Origin: an uncultured Gammaproteobacteria bacterium
GTDB lineage: Bacteria > Pseudomonadota > Gammaproteobacteria > Arenicellales > CAJQKF01
NCBI GenBank assembly: GCA_905478855.1
Contig: CAJQKF010000006.1
Span: 1-52,018, forward strand
Length of the DNA stretch: 52,018 bases
Reading direction: 5' to 3'
Shown: positions 46,108 through 52,018 of the stretch, piece by piece
Layout of the letters: each line of letters starts with the position of its first letter
Position numbering within the stretch: position 1 is the stretch's first letter
The notes under the pieces: model-generated
The model's input: only the letters and a program-made list of their open reading frames with translations
Told to the model about the DNA's origin: nothing
Databases searched by the model: none
Made by a program: the position numbers and the translations under genes

Positions 46108-48093
46108 TTAAAGTCCGAGTCTGTTGCGTCGATCTTCAGCCAACGCGTTTACAATACGATCAGAAATAATAGCGATGAACGCGACACAAAGACCTGCAAC
46201 CACGCCTTGCCCGGCGTTTGCTTTAGTTAATGCAATGTATACTTCCTGACCCAAATCTCGTGTTCCAACCAAGGCGGTAATAACCAACATGGATAATGCA
46301 AGCATTATAGTTTGATTCAACCCAAGTAATAGTTGTGGTGTTGCCAATGGTAGTTTTATTCTCCACAGTAGCTGTCTTTTCGTACAGCCGGCCACCAAAC
46401 CAGCTTCAATAAGCTGGGTAGGAACTTCACGTAAACCGTGAGCGGCATAACGCACAGCAGGCGCAAGTGCATAGAGAACTACCGCTATCATTGCACTAAA
46501 ATCACCAACCCGAAATAACATAATCACGGGAATAAGATAGACAAAACTCGGCAGTGTCTGCAATGTATCCATCAGGCCAAGAATAACCCGACCGGCCCTA
46601 GGACTTTCTGCCGCCCAGATGCCTAAGGGTATACCAATGATAGTGGCGAGAAAAACAGACACACCGCAAAGGTATATTGTGATCATGGCCTTTGACCATA
46701 GGCCAGATGCGGCTATAAAAGTCATTAGTAGAAATGCTAGCAAGCCAAGTCGCCAACCGCCAACACGCCACGCGATCATGCCGGTAACGATAATGCCCCA
46801 GGCCCAAGGAATACCTGAGAAGAATTTCTTAACAGGTAGCAACAGCCATTGAAGTATGACTGTTTTGATCGATTCAAACGTATCAAAGAAATTTACGTTA
46901 ATGTATTTCATCGTTTCTGACCAGAAGTGACCGGTAGTGATGGTCAAACTTTCAGGGTAGGCCTGTATGCTTGAGTAAAACTTACCTACGAGTAGAGTAA
47001 CGACAATCACCATTAGAACAGTGACCAATCGAGGCTTACGTTGCAATATGTTGCCGGTAGGTATGTACTGTTGTCGTCGAGTTGCAAAAGCCTGGCTACC
47101 ACGATCAAGTGCTATAGCCAATACCACTATTCCCAGACCTGCTTCTATCCCGCCACCAATATCGAGTTTACGTAATGATGCCAGCACATCAAAACCCAGT
47201 CCTCCGGCGCCTATCATTGAAGCAATGATAACCATGTTGAGTGTCAACATAATGACCTGATTTACACCGACCATTAAAGTGGGCGCGGCCGATGGAACGA
47301 GTACCTTCCACATCATCTGCCTTTGTGTGGATCCTGCCATGCGACCCGCCTCGACGAATTCTTCAGGTACACTTTTTAGCGCGACGATGGTGACACGAAC
47401 CATTGGTGGCATCGCATAGATTATTGTGGCGATTAACGAAGCGACCGGTCCGAAGCCAAATAGGATAAGGATAGGTACTAAATAGGCGAACACGGGGACA
47501 GTTTGCATTAAGTCCAAAACCGGTCGTAGAGTCTTGTCAAACCAGGGTCTACGATAGGCGGAGATGCCGAGTAGCAAACCTCCCACTGCGCCTAGTGGCA
47601 CGGCTATTAACACCGACGAAAGTGTAATCATCGCGCTTTCCCATTGTCCAAACACGGCCAGATAAGTGAAACATATGCCGATTAATGCAGCAAGGGCCCA
47701 ATTACGTGCGTAATGACCGATGGCAATAGCGGCGATGATGATCGCGATCCAACTAAGTGATGGGGCCAATTGCACGGCGGTATCACCGTATCCGGATTGA
47801 AATCCCTCGATTAGCAAATTTCGTAGCACTTGATAAGGTGCTTCGATCAAAGCCGCGATAGCGCGAGTGAGATCTTTAAAACTAAAGAGGTAGAAGCCTG
47901 CGGTCTCGGCTAGCCAGTCGAAGAAATCGCTAATAACATTCTCTAAAGGAAGCTCCCATTGCTTGGGGTATCGAATGATCCAGCGCGCATCGTATGTTTT
48001 GTATAGCTGAAAGGAGTAGTTTGATAATGCCCAGGTTATTGCAAAGAGTAGTCCCCACAGGGCGGTACTGGATTTTACGAAACGTGCAATCAC
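46108..48093 (-). CDS. Tandem-fused ABC permease of ProW type
   Basis: A 661-residue inner-membrane protein with two ProW-like permease domains. The first (about 125-320) contains PVLDLMQTVPVFAYLVPILILFG and the ATPase-coupling EEFVEAGRMAG; the second (about 455-650) repeats it as LMDTLQTLPSFVYLIPVIML and QLIEAGLVAG. A usual ProW is about 350 residues and dimerises; here both halves of the channel are on one chain. GTG start overlaps the ATPase stop (GTGA), so the two are coupled. The N-terminal 60 residues include a first helix and a cytoplasmic stretch. It forms the channel of the importer with the binding protein at 49227 and the ATPase. Confidence 0.92.
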   Translation of the reverse strand: MIARFVKSSTALWGLLFAITWALSNYSFQLYKTYDARWIIRYPKQWELPLENVISDFFDWLAETAGFYLFSFKDLTRAIAALIEAPYQVLRNLLIEGFQSGYGDTAVQLAPSLSWIAIIIAAIAIGHYARNWALAALIGICFTYLAVFGQWESAMITLSSVLIAVPLGAVGGLLLGISAYRRPWFDKTLRPVLDLMQTVPVFAYLVPILILFGFGPVASLIATIIYAMPPMVRVTIVALKSVPEEFVEAGRMAGSTQRQMMWKVLVPSAAPTLMVGVNQVIMLTLNMVIIASMIGAGGLGFDVLASLRKLDIGGGIEAGLGIVVLAIALDRGSQAFATRRQQYIPTGNILQRKPRLVTVLMVIVVTLLVGKFYSSIQAYPESLTITTGHFWSETMKYINVNFFDTFESIKTVILQWLLLPVKKFFSGIPWAWGIIVTGMIAWRVGGWRLGLLAFLLMTFIAASGLWSKAMITIYLCGVSVFLATIIGIPLGIWAAESPRAGRVILGLMDTLQTLPSFVYLIPVIMLFRVGDFSAMIAVVLYALAPAVRYAAHGLREVPTQLIEAGLVAGCTKRQLLWRIKLPLATPQLLLGLNQTIMLALSMLVITALVGTRDLGQEVYIALTKANAGQGVVAGLCVAFIAIISDRIVNALAEDRRNRLGL

Positions 48094-49103
48094 TCGCGAC
48101 CAACTAATACATCAATAACAGCTTTGCGGCTAATTTGTCCGATAGCTTTGCCGTCTTGCATTAGCTTGTATGGTAATTCTGCCGACTCTACCTGATCGGC
48201 TATGCTTTCTATTACGGCATCGTAGGGGAGTTCGCCTGCGAAAGAGGTGCTTATCAAAGGTTCCATAATAGACACCGCCTTTAGTACCTTTGAGCGGTTA
48301 GCATGTCTAGTGAACTCGGCCACATAGTCAGTGGCAGGTTTTAATATTAGCTCTTCAGGTGTTGCGACTTGTTCAATTGATCCGTCTTTCATTACTGCGA
48401 TGCGATCCGCCAACCGAACGGCTTCATCAAAATCATGTGTGATGAAAACTATGGTCTTATGCAGAATGTTTTGCAAACGTAAAAACTCGTCCTGCATTTC
48501 TCTGCGAATTAGTGGGTCGAGAGCCGAGAAAGGTTCGTCCAGAAACCAAAGGTCTGGCTCAACGGCTAATGAGCGGGCAATTCCTACCCGCTGTTGTTGG
48601 CCTCCCGAAAGCTCGCGGGGGAAGTAATCTTCCCGGCCTTTTAAACCGACCAACTCAATTACTTCGCGGGCACGTTTTTCTCGTATTTTTTTATTTACAC
48701 CTTGGATGTCCAATGGAAAGGCGGCGTTTTCCAATACGGTTAGATGGGGCAATAATGCGAAATGTTGAAACACCATGCCCATTTTCTTGCGTCTTATCTC
48801 AATTAATTCAGCCTCTGTAGAAGCGAGTAAATCTTTGCCATCGAAATAAATTTTTCCCGCTGTGGGTTCGACTAATCGTGACAGACATCTAACTAACGTA
48901 GACTTTCCTGATCCCGACAACCCCATAATGACAAAAATTTCTCCTTGGTGAATTTGTACGTTGGCAGCACGTACGGCACCGATTAAGTTAGCTTTCTGTA
49001 AATCGGCAGAACTTGGGTGGGGGTGTTTTGCCAGATAACTATCGGCGTGGTTGCCATAAAGCTTCCAAATATCACGGCAGTCCAGGATTAGTGATGCACT
49101 CAT
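48090..49103 (-). CDS. ABC transporter ATPase, glycine-betaine/proline type (ProV-like)
   Basis: A 337-residue ATPase. Walker A GLSGSGKST at 61-69, LVRCLSRLVEP and MVFQHFALLPH (Q loop), signature ELSGGQQQRVGIARS at 164-178, Walker B LWFLDE at 185-190 and switch His in FITHDFDEA. An atypical N-terminal extension of about 45 residues before the strand is present, as in ProV/OpuAA. The C-terminal part is a short CBS-like segment (about 280-335). It drives import by the coupled tandem permease. ATG start without a good ribosome-binding site. Hairpin 49181-49200 lies between it and the binding-protein gene. Confidence 0.93.
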   Translation of the reverse strand: MSASLILDCRDIWKLYGNHADSYLAKHPHPSSADLQKANLIGAVRAANVQIHQGEIFVIMGLSGSGKSTLVRCLSRLVEPTAGKIYFDGKDLLASTEAELIEIRRKKMGMVFQHFALLPHLTVLENAAFPLDIQGVNKKIREKRAREVIELVGLKGREDYFPRELSGGQQQRVGIARSLAVEPDLWFLDEPFSALDPLIRREMQDEFLRLQNILHKTIVFITHDFDEAVRLADRIAVMKDGSIEQVATPEELILKPATDYVAEFTRHANRSKVLKAVSIMEPLISTSFAGELPYDAVIESIADQVESAELPYKLMQDGKAIGQISRKAVIDVLVGRE

Positions 49104-49180
49104 TTTGCGTATATAAGTATGTTTTTTTTAGTTAGTTTTCTTATAAACCGGAAGGAGACATAAAGATACTTTTGAATTTA

Positions 49181-49200
49181 GCGCCCTCTGCTGAGGGCGC
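49181..49200 (-). terminator. Hairpin between binding-protein and ATPase genes
   Basis: GCGCCCTC and GAGGGCGC flank a TGCT loop, an 8-bp GC-rich stem 26 bases after the binding-protein stop. On the minus strand it is followed by TAAATTC and not by a U run, so it looks like an attenuator or 3' stabiliser that lets more binding protein than ATPase be made. A better T run (TTTT) follows on the plus strand, but no plus-strand gene ends there. Confidence 0.6.
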
Positions 49201-49226
49201 TTTTGGTCTTAAACGTAAACTAACGA

Positions 49227-50159
49227 CTATTTAGCGATCCAACTGGCCCATTTGTCTTTGTTTGCACCCATCCAGGTAGCAACAACATCTGCAACTGTTT
49301 TACCGTTCAAATCAACTTCTGCAACCATCTGACCCATTTCATCATTGCTGATAGTGAAATTTTCGATGGTTTTTGCTGCATTCGGCCATTTGTCGCTCAA
49401 ACCTGCCCACGACACTTTCCAGATAGGACCACGTGGTTTACCACAGTCATATGCTGCATTAGGGTTTAGACCAACTGACGCATCGTTGTAACATTCAGCC
49501 GAATATGCGGGAAAATCAACAAACTCCCCAGCGTATTTTGAAGGTGCCCAGTGAGGTGAATAAACCCATAGAATAATTGGGTCCTTACGTTGATAGGCCG
49601 CTTCAAGTTCTGCAAATAACGCGGCGTCTGTTCCAGCGTGAACAACTTCAAAGTCTAGGCCGAGTGCCTCTACACGTTCGTCATCAAATCCACCCCAGGT
49701 TACCGGACCACCAAGGTATCGACCTAAAGGTGCCGTTTCTGGTGTTGAAAAAGCGTCGGCACAATCCTTCAGCGCCTCCCAGTTTGGTAATCCTGGGCAT
49801 TGCTCTTTCATGTATTCGGGATACCACCATTCTTCAATGGCCTGCATGCCTGTTTCGCCAAGATTAACGACCTTGCCAGTGGCAAAAGCTTCATCCATAG
49901 CTTCGCGGCCAGTTGTTTCCCATATTTCCATGGCAACATGTAGGTCGCCAGTTTTTAAACCTGCAAATTGGGCGATGTAGTCTGCTTGAACGTACTCGAT
50001 GTTATAACCGGCCTCTTCCAAAACTTCGCCCATTAGCGTGGTCGTAATAAGTTGTCCTGACCAATCATGTAACGTTAGTTTGATAGGATCGTTAGATTCT
50101 TGTGCAGACACGGAAGTGGCCATAAAGAGTGCAGCACATGCGATTGATAGTTTCTTCAT
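49227..50159 (-). CDS. Periplasmic substrate-binding protein, ProX/OpuAC type
   Basis: A 310-residue secreted protein with a clean signal peptide (MKKLSIACAALFMATSVSAQ) cut before Gln20-Glu. Mature part has IKLTLHDWSGQLITTTLMGEVLEEAGYN and many Trp residues, for example in IEEWWYPEYM and WVYSPHWAPS, as in aromatic cages that bind quaternary ammonium compounds. I start at the ATG at 50159 because GGAGAA lies about seven bases before it; the frame is open 30 codons further upstream. First gene of the importer operon. Glycine betaine, choline, carnitine or proline betaine are all plausible ligands; the exact one cannot be read. Confidence 0.92.
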   Translation of the reverse strand: MKKLSIACAALFMATSVSAQESNDPIKLTLHDWSGQLITTTLMGEVLEEAGYNIEYVQADYIAQFAGLKTGDLHVAMEIWETTGREAMDEAFATGKVVNLGETGMQAIEEWWYPEYMKEQCPGLPNWEALKDCADAFSTPETAPLGRYLGGPVTWGGFDDERVEALGLDFEVVHAGTDAALFAELEAAYQRKDPIILWVYSPHWAPSKYAGEFVDFPAYSAECYNDASVGLNPNAAYDCGKPRGPIWKVSWAGLSDKWPNAAKTIENFTISNDEMGQMVAEVDLNGKTVADVVATWMGANKDKWASWIAK

Positions 50160-50397
50160 TCGTTTTCTCCGAATAAGTGCTAGCGCTGTTAATGTAAATA
50201 GGGAATGCTTTGGTGCGCCAGTAACGGTACCAATAGCAACAGATTTCAATTAATAAATCAACATTATTCGACATTTTAAAATAATAATTGTTCTATTCAG
50301 TCGTTTTAAGGTGAATTATTCGTTACTATCGAACTCAGAACTATTGAACACAGAAATTTGCTAGGCTCAAGCATTTGAGTCAACAACGAGATTTTTT
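50160..50397. promoter_or_regulatory. Divergent control region, importer operon / phosphatase-DeoR unit
   Basis: A 238-bp AT-rich spacer. Minus strand: TTGATT and TGCTAT separated by 17 bases form a weak promoter for the binding-protein gene. The octamer ATTATTCG occurs at 50263-50270 and 50315-50322, 52 bp apart (about five helical turns), and an inverted TTATTCG lies at 50169-50175 beside the binding-protein ribosome-binding site. Around the second octamer TTCG-N7-CGAA (50319-50333) forms a partial dyad. These are candidate binding sites for the DeoR regulator encoded nearby, since GlpR-type operators carry TTCG/CGAA halves. Not demonstrated. Confidence 0.35.
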
Positions 50398-51180
50398 ATG
50401 TCTGAAAATTCGCATAGATTGGAAAAGGCGCTAGAAATTACAAAACGTGCTGCAAATATGAGTATGTCCTATTTCCTGAATAATCCCGAGTTTGATACGA
50501 AGGCAGATCAAAGCCCAGTGACCATTGCTGATAAAGCAACCGAGCGGGTGATCAGAGATGGGTTAGAACAGGCCTTTCCTGGGGAGTCCATATTTGGCGA
50601 AGAGTTCGGTCAGACCGGTGACGGTGGCGACACATGGATTATCGATCCTATCGACGGCACACGGTCTTATATTACCGGCCTTCCGCTGTTTGGCATATTA
50701 TTGGGTAAGCTCATTGATGGACGCCCCGAGCTAGGCATTATTCAAATGCCGGCATTATCGGAGATTTACACAGGTGCTAAAGGCATGTCCGCAACATGCA
50801 ATGGCAGCCTTATTAAAGTAAGCGATTGTCAATTTTTAGATCAGGCAAAATTATTCATTAATGAGGGCGACAAACTGGCATTGAATGAGCCAGAAGTATT
50901 TTCTCGGTTGATTCGTGCGGGAAATCTGCGGCGCTTAGGTGCAGACTGTTACCCACATGCATTGGTCGCACGCGGTCTTGTAGATGCGGTCGTTGACTAC
51001 GACCTAAAACCGTATGATTTCCTGCCCGTATCAGCTGTTGTTGAAGCTGCTGGAGGCATTATGACGGATTGGTTGGGCGCTCCATTATCTATGCATTCCG
51101 ATGGGCGTACATTGACAGCTGCGACACCGGAGCTGCATGGGCAGTTGCTAAATTTAATTCATTCTGGAGAGATAAATTGA
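50398..51180 (+). CDS. Inositol-monophosphatase family phosphatase (HisN-like)
   Basis: A 260-residue Mg-dependent phosphomonoesterase. Metal-binding motifs are FGEEFG (Glu68/69), IIDPIDGTRSYITGLP at 81-96 and, near the C terminus, KPYDFLPVSAVVEAAGG. The Arg/Ser after DPIDGT and the spacing fit the histidinol-phosphatase (HisN) and other IMPase-like members; a role in histidine synthesis is doubtful here because no his gene is near. It is divergent from the importer operon and directly upstream of a DeoR regulator. It may dephosphorylate a product of the choline-kinase-like enzyme, but this is speculative. Confidence 0.85.
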   Translation: MSENSHRLEKALEITKRAANMSMSYFLNNPEFDTKADQSPVTIADKATERVIRDGLEQAFPGESIFGEEFGQTGDGGDTWIIDPIDGTRSYITGLPLFGILLGKLIDGRPELGIIQMPALSEIYTGAKGMSATCNGSLIKVSDCQFLDQAKLFINEGDKLALNEPEVFSRLIRAGNLRRLGADCYPHALVARGLVDAVVDYDLKPYDFLPVSAVVEAAGGIMTDWLGAPLSMHSDGRTLTAATPELHGQLLNLIHSGEIN

Positions 51181-51308
51181 ATGCCGCTAAATATCGTGAA
51201 TTTCGTGTAAAGCGCACGAGTAATCAACTCGTGGTAGTTTGTAAATTACCGGTAAAAACGCCGGTGCATGCGCTGCATAAGACACACGTTAACGCCCTAG
51301 TAGATTAA
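51177..51308 (+). CDS. Possible 43-residue peptide
   Basis: A short frame starting at a TTG that overlaps the phosphatase stop (TTGA), with GGAGAG six bases upstream. The product is basic (KYREFRVKRTS, then CKLPVKTPVHALHKTH) and I do not recognise it. It contains a hairpin, CACGAGT at 51215-51221 pairing with ACTCGTG at 51227-51233. It ends three bases before the DeoR start. It could be a real coupled peptide or just a spacer with a ribosome-binding site. Evidence is thin. Confidence 0.25.
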   Translation: MNAAKYREFRVKRTSNQLVVVCKLPVKTPVHALHKTHVNALVD

Positions 51309-51310
51309 CT

Positions 51311-52018
51311 ATGTCGAAACACGAATCCCAACTACTGCACACAGTGGATATGCGCGGTATGGTTACTGTCATTGAGCTGTCACGAATTCTAGGGGTGACG
51401 GACCAAACCATTCGACGAATATCTCGGCCTTTGGTCGAGCGTGGAGAATTGCGCAAAGTACATGGAGCATTGGTATCAAATCGAAAGACGTCTGATCCCC
51501 CCTTTTTGGCTAGGATGAATCTCAATCGTGAAGCGAAGGTAGCTATTGCGCATGAGATTGCAAGTATCGTGCAAGATGGAGATAGCATAGCTATCGATAC
51601 GGGCTCAACATCGGCCTTTGCTGCACAAGCATTGAGAACTCGACAGCAACTAACAGTTGTAACCAATTCTGCGTTTGTTGCCAGTACTTTGTCGATGATT
51701 CCAGGCAACAACGTTTCTATGGCCGGTACACAATTGCGGGATCACGACGGTGCAGCTTTTGATCGATCGGCGTTCGAGGTTATTGAGCGGATGCAGGTTG
51801 ACTATGTTCTTCTCTCAGCCTCAATGGTTGAGTCGCAAAATGGTTTTCTGGTGCATGAACAATGTGAAGTCGATATTGCTACCGCCATGATGGAGAATGC
51901 CGACTACACAATTATGGCGGTAGATCATTCAAAGTTTACGCCGCAGAAAAGGAAACCGGCGCTTCGACAACCTCAACTAAAAAATGGAAGCTATCTGGTT
52001 ACCGACGGTGCACCGCCC
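51311..52018 (+). CDS. DeoR/GlpR-family regulator (cut by window end)
   Basis: Open from ATG 51311 to the window edge (236 codons; probably a few tens of residues are missing). The N terminus is a DeoR winged helix-turn-helix: MVTVIELSRILGVTDQTIRR followed by LVERGELRKVHGALV. The effector domain has IAIDTGSTSAFAAQAL and VVTNSAFVASTL, the sugar-phosphate isomerase-like fold of the family, with MAGTQLRDHDGAAFD. Known members respond to phosphorylated sugars or polyols. Here it could sense the phosphorylated substrate of the kinase/phosphatase pair and control the divergent importer operon. Confidence 0.88.
   Translation, partial: MSKHESQLLHTVDMRGMVTVIELSRILGVTDQTIRRISRPLVERGELRKVHGALVSNRKTSDPPFLARMNLNREAKVAIAHEIASIVQDGDSIAIDTGSTSAFAAQALRTRQQLTVVTNSAFVASTLSMIPGNNVSMAGTQLRDHDGAAFDRSAFEVIERMQVDYVLLSASMVESQNGFLVHEQCEVDIATAMMENADYTIMAVDHSKFTPQKRKPALRQPQLKNGSYLVTDGAPP

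Noticed and set aside
51289..51711. 140-codon minus-strand frame
   Set aside because: It is the antisense of the DeoR-family gene, whose plus-strand product shows clear helix-turn-helix and effector motifs.
1..52018. CRISPR arrays, insertion sequences, prophage or rRNA
   Set aside because: No regularly spaced repeats, transposase, integrase or phage structural proteins, and no rRNA sequence were recognised.

Overview
The window looks like the chromosome of an AT-leaning, probably marine, gammaproteobacterium. The clearest sign is the block hemA-prfA-prmC, divergent from a TPR-protein gene followed by lolB-ispE-tRNA-Gln-prs-rplY-pth-ychF. This order is known from Pseudomonas and relatives. 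Placement below class level is inference. I saw no insertion sequence, prophage, CRISPR array or rRNA.

Layout. (1) 0-3.5 kb: an alpha/beta hydrolase, a PBP4-type D-Ala-D-Ala carboxypeptidase (dacB), a DUF1820 protein and a decayed SRPBCC (START-like) gene. (2) 3.5-9.0 kb, minus strand: five translationally coupled genes that look like a glycan or glycolipid pathway. They are a CofD/YvcK-like protein fused to a degenerate glycosyltransferase, a HAD phosphatase/mutase, a sugar nucleotidyltransferase, a polyprenyl-phosphate-type GT2 and a polytopic membrane protein of GT-C character. (3) 9.0-14.7 kb, minus strand: msrA, then prmC, prfA and hemA with 4-bp overlaps, then a divergent CstA-like membrane protein. 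(4) 14.9-21.9 kb, plus strand: the conserved housekeeping block from the TPR protein to ychF, ending with tRNA-Met. (5) 21.9-42.6 kb: a catabolic island in two divergent arms around a promoter region near 36.2 kb. It holds a molybdopterin oxidoreductase, TetR regulator, ACAD10/11-type kinase, two SDRs, a class III aminotransferase, an unrecognised protein, two acyl-CoA ligases, an aldehyde dehydrogenase, a CaiB-type CoA-transferase, two acyl-CoA dehydrogenases, a thiolase and a FadB-like bifunctional enzyme. (6) 42.8-52.0 kb: a glycine-betaine-type ABC importer (substrate-binding protein, ATPase, tandem-fused permease) in one operon with a choline-kinase-like phosphotransferase and a dimethylglycine-dehydrogenase-like flavoprotein. 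Divergent from it are an inositol-monophosphatase-family enzyme and a DeoR regulator that runs off the window end.

How the parts work together. Regions 3 and 4 are core tRNA, tetrapyrrole, translation-release, isoprenoid and PRPP functions. Region 5 is a CoA-dependent degradation pathway: acid activation, oxidation, hydration, second oxidation and thiolysis. Its separate ACAD10/11-type kinase and dehydrogenase genes suggest that 4-hydroxyacyl-CoAs are handled by phosphorylation and elimination. Region 6 looks like uptake of a quaternary or tertiary amine followed by oxidative demethylation to the folate pool, with a phosphorylated intermediate as the possible regulatory signal. The best candidates for something undescribed are the CofD-pseudoglycosyltransferase cluster in region 2 and the pathways in regions 5 and 6. 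Their substrates cannot be read from sequence alone.
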